From positions 7,254,001-7,318,000 of the forward strand of contig NC_064240.1 in the NCBI RefSeq assembly GCF_023101765.2: a DNA stretch of 64,000 nt, written 5' to 3'. Shown here piece after piece: positions 43,266 through 54,867 of the stretch (within the stretch, counting starts at the first letter, position 1; each line of letters opens with the position of its first letter). A program made the position numbers and the translations under genes. This DNA is from Spodoptera frugiperda (lineage: Eukaryota > Arthropoda > Insecta > Lepidoptera > Noctuidae). The notes beneath the pieces are model-generated. The model worked only from the letters and a program-made list of their open reading frames with translations, had not been told where the DNA came from and did no database searches.

Positions 43266-44954
43266 AATGCTTGTATAAAACGAAGCAAAGTTTAGGAGTG
43301 CGGGCAAATACGTCATTTCTACGTATAAAGCATACATGTAAGTGTCGTCACGGGATATTTCAGTTCAATATAATTTATATCGACGAAAGTATTTGTTTCC
43401 GTTAGAAAATAAAAATACGTGTCTAATGTTTTAAAATAATCTACAAGACGGACATTAAAATAAAAATTAGTCATCTACTCTATTACCGTACACAATTTCT
43501 TTTTTAAAGCAATATGTTGTTGTGACAATTATTAATCTCACCGTATGTAAACTGTTACGTGATGTCGTAGCCGAGAAGGACGCGAGACGTTAAGAGGCGC
43601 GCGTGGACAAGTGTCAGGAAAGTATTCAGCTGACGTTGGTTCTTAGATACTGCTCTACCCTGGTTCTTGTGTATCTGCTACTTATAAGTACTTAGTAGAT
43701 GTTCTTGCCAATTGGTAGGTACTATATGGCAATTGTATATCAAAATGATTCGTACACATGTATCATTAATTTAAAGTATTAATAACAGTTGTAGGCGTTA
43801 ACCACTGAGGAGGCAGTTAAGGTATTAAAGTGACTTAAAAAGAAAGCGATCATTTTAATATTTCCACAGTCTTCAACATCAGAAAAGTTAATCAATCTTT
43901 TAAAGATTAGCAGCGTGTTTCATTTTTTTAAAGAAAATATTATTAAAATATGCAAGCTTCACAAAGCTACGTAAGTAAGCCATAAGAGTCTCTCACCGTA
44001 TTTCATTCTTCGTATTATTCTTACCCCTCGAGGGCACAAGAGATTAGATGGCTACTACTTTCAGTGTTAATTTATTTTGGTGTAGAAGACAGACGTTTTC
44101 TCCAGTCCGACTGGATTGTTTGCAGTAAAATTACTTTATCTAATTAAAATCATTGTTTTAATTAGAAAGCTTCTATAACGAGCGGTGGCTGTGTAAATTA
44201 ATACAAACGGAATGTTTAAATCTTTCGTTTCAGTATTACACCTTTTGATTGTGTCGAATTTCACTGAAGAGATGCTGCGGGAAAATTTATGAGGGGAAAT
44301 CTGCTTCAGTAATTAACACAAAGATCACGTAGGAATGTTAATGATTTATTTTTGTGTAATGCAATAACTTCTATAATTAAATAAACGATTTAAATTCATA
44401 CACGAATCCTTACTTTTAATGTTATTTCTAGTCCATTGTGCAATTTAAGCAAAGTGAAGCCATTTAAGAAAAAAGGGGAAAATATGAAACAGAGCGCTTG
44501 ATATTTCTAAGATGTTAAGGGATATTTAAAAAAATACCGGGGAGCGAAAAATTGTAGAAGCGTCGCAAATTACATACTTATCATAAAGTGAATCCCGTTA
44601 GCGAGTAGGACGGTTCTTGTTCGTTTTCTGTAACGCGTTCTTATATTAAAAACGAATGTAATTCTGACGTTGCTGACGGTAATACCATGGCGTGTACACG
44701 GAATGTAGATAAGCATGTGTCGATGGTCGACACTCGTATCGCCGCGCAGGGTAGACACGTGCACACAATTTGTTCCCATATATTTTATAGGAATGCTACC
44801 ATGAAGCCTAATGTAGGATTAGAGGATGTTGGTACTAAGTTTAGCTTTGTATCTTACTACTGGTTGAATAAGTACTTAAGTATCTTCTTACTACAGACAG
44901 AGCTTAAATTAAAAAATGTAATTGATATGAAATTATGAACGTTATTATAATTTT

Positions 44955-45000
44955 ACATAAGCATACCTTTCACTCCTCGAAGGGGTAGACAGAAGTACAA
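44955..45000 (-). mobile_element. SINE 3' end fragment
   Basis: On the minus strand it reads CTTCTGTCTACCCCTTCGAG, the 3' part of a common moth tRNA-related SINE. Only this part is seen. Confidence 0.4.
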
Positions 45001-46984
45001 GTATAAACCCATTTAGCAATAGTTAGGGTTATAAGTCTCATGTTCAATAAATATGCACACATTTTGAATTTATACGTATCTTGTCACATATGTATTGTCT
45101 AGCAGTAGTGTTCTGTAAATAAACCGGCTTTACACCAATTATCATTATGACTGGAATATAATAGTGAAAAAAAAAATGAAAACTTAGTGAGTTTTCATAG
45201 TAGTAGTCGAACATTTGTGTCGAGTCTTGCGGTGACAATGCAACGCGTATCACAGTGGCAACATTTGGCGTATATCGTATTTTATACAATAACGATTCAC
45301 AGCATGTATTGACGTTTTGTGGGATATTTAACTTTAAATGTTTTGCGTTTAAATAATTGTGGGAAGTTTTCATGAAATTCGTGATTTCGAAGCTTTAGGT
45401 ACATTAACAATTATGTTTGTGAACTTGTCAATTTAATAATAGGTTATGTTTTGACCAGTTCCAGCACTTATTAAGTTTTTATTATGAGAGTATTTAATTA
45501 AATTGAAACTACTAATACTAGAAAACAATATCGCGAAAATATAAAAAAATGTTTTCTTTGAATATGATTGTATCAAATTGTATTCATCAGCCTTAATCTG
45601 CAAAAGGCTGCATTATATTGGATGTTTTGGGTGTAATTGTACCTATTAGTCAGAAAATGTAAGTGCTTAAAGAAATAATCAGTATAGCAAGGAGGTCATA
45701 ACAAAACCGGAATGAGATTTTAATGATAAAGGCACGATTCATTCTTCCGAAAACATATTTTAAGCCACGTACTTATGTTAAATCAATGCACCGGTATCAA
45801 ATTAAATCACCGACATGTTGGCTGAGCTAAGCTGATCGATGTAGGAAGCATCGGTCGGATGCATCTCAGGTAGGGTTGACAGCCACAAACATTTTATTGG
45901 GACATTGTAAACGTCGCATCGTAGACGTCCTCTTTCTCCCAATGACTTCCAGGTCGGCTGGATAGTATTTGGATGCAGGAGACCTGCAACAGGTAACAAA
46001 CATAATGATAAGTACTCGAGCACATCTCAGATTGTGAAGTGTCTACCTGAAAGGTATAGGTTTTATACTATTATTTATCCGTAAAAATACCACTATGTTT
46101 ATTAGGTACCTACATGTTCATAAACATAATGAAACATACTTTTACGTGAGTATTACACAACACATTCAAATATTATTATTTCTACGCAGCAACCCTAAGT
46201 GGGCCTATTAATAGAAGACCTTTGTCCTCTTATTATTTATCATCGATCTACCGATGCAGCGGCCGTCTACCGGCAGTGGAGTATGACCTATTGGGTGACG
46301 TGCAACTTTTCTGGCATGTCACGGTTACTGACTGTACCTGTGATTAGTCGATAAGTATGACGTAAAGATCGGTGGTCGGTGATAGTAAACGTGTCTGTTA
46401 TAGGCCAGTGCAGATAGGTTTTGAAACAAAAGAAATTTATAGTAGAATGAAACCTATTGGAAATGGAAGAGAATATGCTAAAAATGGAAAAAAATTAAAA
46501 TTCCACTCCATCCGAGTTCGGGAAGTGGGGAGAGGGGAGGGTTTAAGAGAAAAAATCGGTTTATCGCAATTTTCGGCGAAACTACAAGTCCTATAAAAAA
46601 AAGTTCAACGGCAAAGTTGTAGGTAATAAAAAGATCTACAACTTTTGTATTTACACTTTTTTTGTATTACCTCAAAATTTTGTGAAAAATTGAAAAAACT
46701 ACGATTTCGGTTTTTTATTGTTATCTTCGACAAAAATATTTATTTTTTAACGAAATTTTGTGAAAACGTGCCTTTATATGTACCTTGGAATTGAAAAATA
46801 TTTTTTTTTACCAATTATTGATTAAATACCGAAAAATTATCCTAATTTTCAATCGAAAATTCACGCGTCGAAATATCAGATTTTTTGTAAAGTTCGGTGG
46901 GCTTTTTGTTCATTAAAATCTCTACTATTCGATAGTGTAAAAAAAAAATTACGTTACTATGGAAAATGTACTGAAAAAACAGGT

Positions 46985-47210
46985 GATAGTGAACGGTGGC
47001 TGGAGATCGTCGCGCGATTCCCGACGCCCGGAGTGTCTCTGGAGGAGCGAGCGAGACTGGGATGACGTCTCTTCCTTCTGCGAAGCAGTCATGCTAGCAA
47101 AGAAGGAGGCGGGACACGTGAGGGAACGAACCTCCTCACCCCCCAGCCTTCGCGAGAGATACTCCGGGCGTCGGGGATCGCGCAAAGTACTCTGGCCTCC
47201 GTAAGTACGG
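46985..47210 (+). pseudogene. LINE ORF2 C-terminal remnant inside the foldback
   Basis: The open frame contains WDDVSSFCEAVMLAKKEAG and then VRERTSSPPSLRERYSGRRG, resembling the C-terminal tail of R1-clade non-LTR retrotransposon proteins of moths. It is a fragment without the catalytic domains. Higher GC than the surrounding arms marks it as a separate insertion. Confidence 0.55.
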
Positions 47211-47340
47211 GTCTGTAGACGGCGAGCAGGGTAGCTTCCGCCCGAACAGAACTAGACCCGTTCATGCAGCGCATCGCGTTCCGCGCGCGCCTCAAAGAGC
47301 CATCAGAATACCTCAGACGGTGTCTAGTATGGCTGATGCC

Positions 47341-47515
47341 TGATCCGGATCTACGGACTACCTAGCGGGTTTACCGGGGCTCCAGCTCGAAAAGCAGGAC
47401 TAGGAACAGGGTAGTTTTTAGTCAGTAAGAGTCTGACACTCCCTCTCGCCTCACCTAAGGCGAGAGAGGTCATTGGATTGGATTGGATGATTTTGCCACC
47501 TTAAAAAATAAAAAA
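47341..47515 (+). mobile_element. SINE-like repeat with TCAGTAAGAGTCTGACA motif, copy 3
   Basis: The longest copy in the window. It includes CGGGGCTCCAGCTCGAAAAG, TTTTTAGTCAGTAAGAGTCT, CTCTCGCCTCACCTAAGGCG and an A-rich end. It sits within the foldback centre, directly downstream of the LINE remnant; together they may be a single 3' end of one LINE. Confidence 0.65.
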
Positions 47516-50500
47516 GGTTTATAAATTATCTTCAAATAAGAATATATAAGTATCTACGTATTTAATTAAAACAAAATTCTACATTTTTCTTATAACATTG
47601 TAGATATCTTATGAAATATAAACATTATTAACTTATTTGATTGTTAATCATAGTAGAATGTTTTAATTTATATATTTTTTTTAATTGTCAATGTACCATT
47701 AAATCTTACGCTACATGAGTTAATTGTAATAAATAGCTCAAAATTGTGCATAATGATGAAAAACTATTTTTTTTATTCGAGTTTTTTTTAGTTTATTGCG
47801 TTTTTTCAGAACATTTTCCATAGTAACGTTTATTTTTTTTACACTATCGAAAAGTAGAGATTTCAATGAACAAAAAACCCACCGAACTTTCTAAAAAATC
47901 TGACATTTTGACGCGTGAATTTTCGATTGAAAATTAGGATAATTTTTCGGTATTTAATCAATAATTGGTAAAAAAAATAATTTTTCAATTCCAAAAAAAT
48001 ACAATGTATTTGGTACATATAAAGGTACGTTTTCACAAAATTTCGTTAAAAAATAAATATTTTTGTCGATGATAACAATAAAAAACCGAAATCGTAGTTT
48101 TTTCAATTTTTCACAAAATTTTGAGGTAACACAAAAAAAGTGTAAATACAAAAGTTGTAGATCTTTTTATTACCTACAACTTTGCCGTTGAACTTTTTTT
48201 TATAGGACTTGTAGTTTCGCCGAAAATTGCGATAAACCGATTTTTCCTCTTAAAACCTCCCTCCCCCCCCACTTCCCGAACTCGGATGGAGTGGAATTTT
48301 TATTTTTTTCCATTTTTAGCATATTCTCTTCCATTTCCAATAGGTTTCATTCTACTATAAATTTCTTTTACTTTTTACCTTTATTAGAGGTATCTGCACT
48401 GGCCTATTAGTCGACTTTAAGAATTAGGATAAGCTTGGACTTGTTCCCGCGTGTCCCTGACGACAAATGACAATGAATCTTACATTAAAGATGCACTTCT
48501 ATTAACCCTTTCTGAGATTATACGGCTTGCTGATATGTTATGTATGTACGTACCTTATATATTTGAGTGATATTAGGTAATGTGATCAAAGGACAAACTA
48601 GTCTTTGTAGACTGAAACCACAAAACATGTCACAGACCGTAACATTGCACATAGTACCGACAATAAATGCTACGCAGGAGAAAATCCTGACAGGCTAAAA
48701 ATCGAATTGCGGTTTCTGTTTGTGTAATCATCGATTAATCTCAGTACGGAATCAACGTTTTACTCTGATATCGAACATAAAAAATACTAAGATAGGTAAG
48801 TTTTGTGTTCATAACAGTACAAATACGGACTTTCATGTGAGGTAGATATTTAATCCATGTTGACACATTAGTAAGCTGACGAAATATTTGTTTTAATGGA
48901 AATTTCGATCCCGCCCGCAGACAGTCACATTAACCTCCCATGTGAGATATTAACGGCATTTCACTTAATGTCCAAAATATTACACCCTTACTAAGCCATA
49001 TTTCGTATCATATCAATCATCACAGAATCCACTGACGGCTGAAAACGAGTACGAGTCTCAATAATGCTAAGAAAACGGGTAATGGAGTGTTACAATCATA
49101 TTTGTTCGGTAAGGTATGATTTTATTGCGCCCCCTTTTATGGCATCGAGGGAAGTGCCCATTAATATTCTTGTTTTATGATCAGACTGATTTGTAAGTAA
49201 GTTAAATAGTTTACGTAGGTACCAAGGACCATGGATATTAACGTTTTCAAAAACTAGTTTGAGCTCCTTACTTTGTTTTGTATTTAATTGGACTTTATTT
49301 TTATTGCTAGTTTGCCAGACTTATACATATTATTGGGTGACCTTTATATGAGGTTCCGTTGAGTTCACTCCCACACTGAGCCGATAGTGAATGAAGATTT
49401 AAGCTGCAGCTCGTGTTATTGAGTTCAGTTCAATGCACGTGGATTATAGGGATTTACAAGACTGTATTAATACCTTCTCCATACGTACTAAGTACATAAG
49501 ATAAAAGAGGCTGTTGACGTGTTTGACCTTTTAGGATTAATTTTGTTAGTACAGGCACCTACATAATAATATTACTTTAGGTATTCGAGATAGGAGTAAG
49601 ATGGCAGTGTGATGACATAAGATTCTAAAATGTAGCTGTATTCTACTTTGTAGCTCTTTATAGTGTAATTGAGTAATTTTTCTTTGCTTGATTTACATGT
49701 CAGTTTTTACAAAACAGTAGCCCTAACATACGAACATCTTAAAAAATAAAAAAAACAATATATATATATTGAATGAGGCTCAAGTTATCAGGAAGGTATT
49801 TCGTCAAATTACTGTAATTAACTATAATACAATACGGACGAGTGGCCCCAACACAAACCCAACGTTATAACAAACGAACTAGCCCACGCGGTTTACTCAA
49901 GGATTATTAGATAAGGAATCTAAGAGGATCAAAGAAAGATCAACCCTTGAATTTGAATTCTTTATATTTCTTAGAATAAACCTGCCTACGACTAGGTACT
50001 ACGTTTTTACAAATTATTTTCCTGTCTAGAAATTTATTGTTTCGTTGGTTAAGTGGGTGTAAGAGTGGATGCCGTCTGCGAGGACTTAAATTTGTTCCTT
50101 TATACGTTAATGGACGTCTTTATTGAAGTGAAAATGGCTATTACAAAATCACCTTTACCTAAGTGATCATAAGTTGTAAAATAATTCTAATCTTTAATAC
50201 CCTTTGCTTCATAGTTGAACAATATTGCATAACACTAACTGGCCTGTTACTTTAAATAACATCACTGAAAACAGTACAATTTGCACTTAAACAAACTTTA
50301 TGAAAGTATTCACGTAATACAATTTACAGGCAATTTTCCTGAAAGCAGCTGTATACGTTATAAATATTTCATGACATGTTAAAATAAAACAACTCTAAGA
50401 TTTTATAATGTGGAAAAACAATATCTAGAAGATATGAGCATACTATGAGCACGGACTAAGAATGGGAAAATTTTTACATATTCTTCTATTGCGTGGGGGT

Positions 50501-51895
50501 TCATTCATCTGTTAAGCAAGATAAACTACAAAATATATACTTTCGTTTAAAATTTAACTTTATTCTTCGTCGTATAAAGTTCAATTTATAAGAAGCTTAA
50601 AAAATGTTGTAGGTACAATTTTATTTTCATTGGCAATTGTATCCTCATTTACGAGTGCCCCAATGTTCTTTTTCTGTAGGTCACACAGTATCCTTATTGA
50701 TAAGATCTACTATATCTATAAAGGGTTCTATGAAGAAACCAAAATTTAATCTGATATTGTTCTTATTTATGTAGATAAGAAGTAGAAGAATTATTTTGTA
50801 TGGATAGAAAGATAAACATGTAAGTATTTTTATTTTTGTTCAGTTTCTCGTTAGTCGATACTATAGTGATTGTTAAAATAAAAGCTTGGGAATTCTTATT
50901 GAGGATCTTTCACATTATTGTATAAGGAACTAGACAGTATTTATTTAGTTTATTTTACACGTAAAAAGGATCCCGCTGTATATTACTTCAACAAAACCTT
51001 GAATCATAAACAAATGCATGTCTAACAAATCGGCTGTCGATACGTTCATTAGCATTTACCAAACCCATCCATAATAGTCATCGTGTATTTATGAAATTGG
51101 AGAACGTCAAACAAAAAATGTTTGTTAATTACTTTTTATGTAAACAGAGTGTTTAATTATTGTATTCAAGTGGTACGTTTGATGGATCACTGTACAAGTG
51201 CTGTGACGTAGAGCCGGAAAAATGCTAGCTTAGGGGTGTTCTATTTTGTTATAATTAGTTTAGCCAACAATATTAAATTAGTGTGTAAATAGGAACTTTT
51301 TTGTCACGCTATTTTATAATGTTGGCTATTTTTTCCTTGAAAGGTTTTGATATAATATTATGTACCTATGTACTTTTGAGACTACCGACGTATGTAATTT
51401 TTTGTACATATATATTTTTTTATTATGGTTGATCTACATATAAGTAAATTTAAATTGAGTTACATAGTCACTACTGATATACCTGCAATACAGTAAAATG
51501 TTCACAAAGAGTTTATAATTAGATTAGTTAGCTACCTACCTAAATGATTTCCCTAGTGGCTATGATCAAACGCGGAAAACAAAAACTGCTGTCTTTCTTA
51601 GTAACCACATTTATTTTTTAATTTATGTTGTACTAAGAATATGTTTATAAGTATATACAAAATAATAGTTCATCACACTCATCTAATTTATAAATTGTTA
51701 ACGTATATTATAGAGATTAGAATAGTAAAACTGAAACTTCTCTTCTTTACGAACGTTTCCTCGTAAAATTCAATCTACAGGTGTTCTTGCGAGTACGCGA
51801 GCAATAGGGGAACTGGGGAAATCTCGACAGACTGTGTAACACTTGTGGAACGTACTCGGCTATACTACGAATAATATAAGAGCCATATTTAACTA

Positions 51896-52150
51896 ACACT
51901 AGCTGTTGCTTGCGACTTCGTCTGCGTAGAAATAGAATGGGTAATGACTTAATGAATTTAAATATTTTTTTCAAAAATAAGTAGTCTAAGTTATTCCTTA
52001 GTGCATAAGCTACCTGCCAATAAAAGATCATCAAAATCACTCCAATCACTTTAGATATTAGCCAGACAGACGGACAAAAATGTTATTTTGGTGTATGCAT
52101 CGTATGTATATTCATATGCATGTAGTAAAAAGCGGTTATTTCAATGTTAT
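51896..52150 (+). mobile_element. dispersed repeat, CTAGCTGTTGCTTGCGACTTCG type
   Basis: Begins ACTAGCTGTTGCTTGCGACT, contains CAATCACTTTAGATATTAGC followed by CAGACAGACGGAC and ends in an AT-rich tail. The layout (constant GC-rich head, CAGACAGA near the tail) parallels copies A-C, but it is a different, diverged family. Confidence 0.6.
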
Positions 52151-52589
52151 AAATAGTCACTCCAATTGTATTTATTAGTGTACCTAGACTGTTGTATTTA
52201 GCTCATATATTATGATCTAAAGTCAGTTTTGTATAGAATCGGAATTAATGTCTTAAAAATATTTGTCGATTCGACAGGCTTTGGAGAAGGCTTTGGGATT
52301 GTACTAATTTGAATTACCTACTACATTAAACGGATCATTGACCATTCTAGATAGTTAATTTTTTTTTCTAACATTGACAATCCTTTATTCACCGAATAGG
52401 TGTACCTACATACCTTTACCAATGTACTATGTACTTTTATTATTCAAAATTCTGTACAATATGGAGGGCGGGCCTATTGCTGAAAAAAGTGTCAATTTCT
52501 AATTTTTTTTAGTGGCTATTACGATCCCGAATTGAAATTGGTACACTAGCTGCTTACTCAGAACTATTTAGGTTAATAAATATTTCGTT

Positions 52590-52745
52590 AGTGTTCCGGG
52601 GCTGGGGACTGCCTAGCGTGTTACCAGGGCACCGGCTCGAGAAGCAGGAGTAGTAACAAGGTGGTTTTTTGTCAGTGAGAGACTGACATTTCAACACACA
52701 AGGCGAAAGAATATGTTGGATGATTTTCCCCCTCAAAAAAAGCGC
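52590..52745 (+). mobile_element. SINE-like repeat, diverged copy 4
   Basis: Shares CACCGGCTCGAGAAGCAGGA, GGTTTTTTGTCAGTGAGAGA and an A-rich end with copy 3 but is more diverged. Confidence 0.55.
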
Positions 52746-53252
52746 TTCGTTAAATCATAATTATATCAGAAATCAAGTGTTCGAGTCGATAAACCCCTAC
52801 ATCTACACATATCAAGTAAAAAAATGGAACCTTTTTAAATGTCTGTATAGATAAATACTCCATAGAAGATACAAATTCATAGAACAGCTGATTATATTTT
52901 TTTATAGAGGTTATAATGCAATACAAATACAAACACAATAAAAGTATTAAAGAGATTTCGTGGAAAGTACTGTAGTTTCTATTTTCTATAACAATAACGA
53001 TTAGGTGAGCCGGTACATTGGGGAATTGCCTGTTTTATTGAAAAAGACATTCTATTAGCTTTTCTTTTTTCTGTCACCACTAATGTTAATTTTATTATAG
53101 TGTTGCTTCTTTAAATACTTATTTTAAATCTAGATATTGAATTCTGTCTAATTAGATGTTTTGCTTAAGAGTGTCAGCTATCTTTAAGAAGAGATAACGC
53201 AACTTCACAATTTTTGTTTTCCGAAAGGGCTCAGTAGAGCCATGTTTCCTAT

Positions 53253-53676
53253 AAAAATTTAAAAAACCCCGACATAAAAACTTAATTTCCCTTTAAAAAG
53301 TAAAAAATAATGAAAGAAACTTAATCTTAAAGTACCTAAGAATGTACTAATAATTCCATAAAAAAATACGTCTCGTTGGGGGACCGCTCCTAATTATTTC
53401 TTACTTATCAACGATTTCTTCATAAGTATCACATGCTTGGTGTTAACATTAAAGTAAATTTGATGATTAAGTACTTAACTATAAGGCAGAAATTAGAAAT
53501 ATAGCGGCGCGGGGGCGGCGGTGTGCAGTCTGTATGAATGCGGTCCCCCAACGAGACGTATTTTTTTTTTAGAATTATTAGTACATTCTTAGGTACTTTA
53601 AGATTAAGTTTCTTTTATTATTTTTTACTTTTTAAAGGGAAATTAAGTTTTTATGTCGGGGTTTTTTTAAATTTTT
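53253..53676. repeat. 424-bp foldback element
   Basis: Arms at about 53253-53386 and 53541-53676 are reverse complements. Outer words are AACCCCGACATAAAAAC and its complement; inner words are CGTCTCGTTGGGGGACCG and CGGTCCCCCAACGAGACG. The loop of about 150 bp includes a GGCGCGGGGGCGGCGG run. It is a non-autonomous inverted-repeat element. Confidence 0.75.
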
Positions 53677-54029
53677 AATTTAATTTTTTATTTTATACTT
53701 TTTATAGGTAGGTTAGGTTAAGTTAGGCTTAGTATATTACATATACTTACTATAATTTCGATTCTTGTTAAGGTAAAGATTACATTCGAGGTCAAGCTCG
53801 TTCGCTTTAATTTTTTTTTTTTTACTTATTAATTACTAGTTTTTGTTTCTGTATAAGTAGGCTAAAGATTACATTGGTGCAAGATTTTTTGTTTATAATA
53901 AAACGTTAAATTAAAAATTTTATATTTTTGTTATTAAATTTTTAATTTAATTATTATTATTTTTTTATTTTTTATTTATTTTTTTATTTCTGTTAATAAG
54001 AAAAAATAATATCTTTCAATATCTTCTTT

Positions 54030-54226
54030 CAGTGCGGTTTAATTTGAGACCCCATCCCAGTATATTTGCAGACCTTCGGCTAATCTCCCCACTTTCACCG
54101 CCCATAACTTTAAAACGGCTCAACCGATTTTCATCAAACATGTCTAAGAACACTCGCACATAAATCCCCTTTCATACAAAAAAAACTAAATTGAAATTAC
54201 TGCATCCGTTCGGGAGTTATGATGCC

Positions 54227-54257
<31 letters not shown>

Positions 54258-54300
54258 CGTCAAACTTATAACACCCCTCTTTTTGCGTCGGGGGTTAATA
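54030..54300 (+). mobile_element. moth repeat 3' end with CAGA tandem array
   Basis: Includes CGGCTCAACCGATTTTCATC, CATCCGTTCGGGAGTTATGA, a (CAGA)n run at about 54231-54256 and GCGTCGGGGGTTAA. This tail is common in lepidopteran repeats. AT-rich low-complexity DNA precedes it from 53680. Confidence 0.55.
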
Positions 54301-54699
54301 AACAACTTGGTATAAGGACGCAAAGTAAAAGAAGTAGGTAGAGCTACTGTAATTTTTCAGTTGTGTTATGACTACTAATTACACTGTAATATTGAGGCAG
54401 TTTACTGGCTTACACCAAGTACAATAAAATTTACCTGTGTAACTTTATTTAGAATTAAAGTTACCTTAAAGTAAAAGCAACTGTCTGAAAAGTTGATTTA
54501 AAAAAATTGAAACTACAGCAACCTGTCAAAACCAAAAGCAATCTAAAAAAAAGGATTAACGAAAACATATGCACACGTACGACAGAGATTACGCTTCGTA
54601 AAAATAATTTCACACAAAATTCAGGCGTTTAAAAGTTACTAAGTTAGTATTAAGTTGGAAAAAAGTTGCGGTGGCGTGAAGTTTTACGCTTGAAGGCTG

Positions 54700-54802
54700 T
54701 AGCGCGCGCCTCGTCCCGCCCTGAGGCGGGCGGTGGGCGGGGCGGACACCTATATAAGCTTTTGCATGCCTGAAACTTTGTTATTGAATGCGCGCGATCA
54801 TT
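54700..54802 (+). promoter_or_regulatory. GC-rich TATA promoter
   Basis: TATATAAG at 54751-54758 is preceded by a GC-rich stretch with GGGCGG words (about 54716-54745) that contrasts sharply with AT-rich flanks. A start of transcription would be expected around 54780-54802. The sequence then continues into an exon-like segment with a splice donor at 54868. Confidence 0.5.
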
Positions 54803-54867
54803 TCGAAAACGTGATTCGAAGTATCCTCTAGTGACGAGCCGACGTTCCTGTTCCCGACACAAGTCAG
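54781..54867 (+). other. candidate untranslated first exon
   Basis: About 87 nt of mixed composition ending CACAAGTCAG before GTACGT, a good donor. It has no long open frame, only a short upstream frame (MRAIISKT, stop) starting at 54788. The next exon is not recognisable in the remaining 9 kb, so the first intron may be long and the gene body outside the window. The overlapping minus-strand open frame shows no family match. Confidence 0.4.

Larger units (their letters stand above)
38611..46400. other. intergenic DNA, no gene recognised
   Basis: AT-rich sequence with many short open frames that show no protein-like composition or family match. Recognisable items are a SINE-head word (CTGCCTCGTTGACCGAGTGG at 42541-42560), the SINE-like copy at about 43165-43265 and a SINE 3' end at 44955-45000. 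A small hairpin lies at 40382-40415 (11-bp arms). Nothing else could be supported. Confidence 0.6.
46401..48406. repeat. 2-kb foldback element with arms of about 580 and 607 bp
   Basis: The left arm (46401-46980) starts TAGGCCAGTGCAGATA and ends CTGAAAAAAC. The right arm (47800-48406) is its reverse complement with scattered small differences. The two arms share long exact words, such as those around ACTCCATCCGAGTTCGGGAA and TAGTAGAATGAAACCTATTG. The 819-bp centre carries a LINE 3' fragment, a SINE-like copy and AT-rich DNA. It is either a long-TIR non-autonomous transposon with nested insertions or two head-to-head copies of one repeat. Confidence 0.85.
48407..53252. other. intergenic DNA, no gene recognised
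   Basis: AT-rich, without protein-like open frames. It contains a (TA)n run near 49760, the CTAGC-type repeat at 51896-52150 and the SINE-like copy at 52590-52745. No promoter or exon could be supported. Confidence 0.6.

Noticed and set aside
45802..46023. Minus-strand open frame of 73 codons
   Set aside because: Two frames look protein-like (one includes DLEVIGRKRTSTMRR), but there is no start, splice context or family that I can name. It may be a repeat remnant.
46372..46596. Open frame in the left foldback arm
   Set aside because: It lies in a noncoding inverted repeat whose other arm does not keep the frame.
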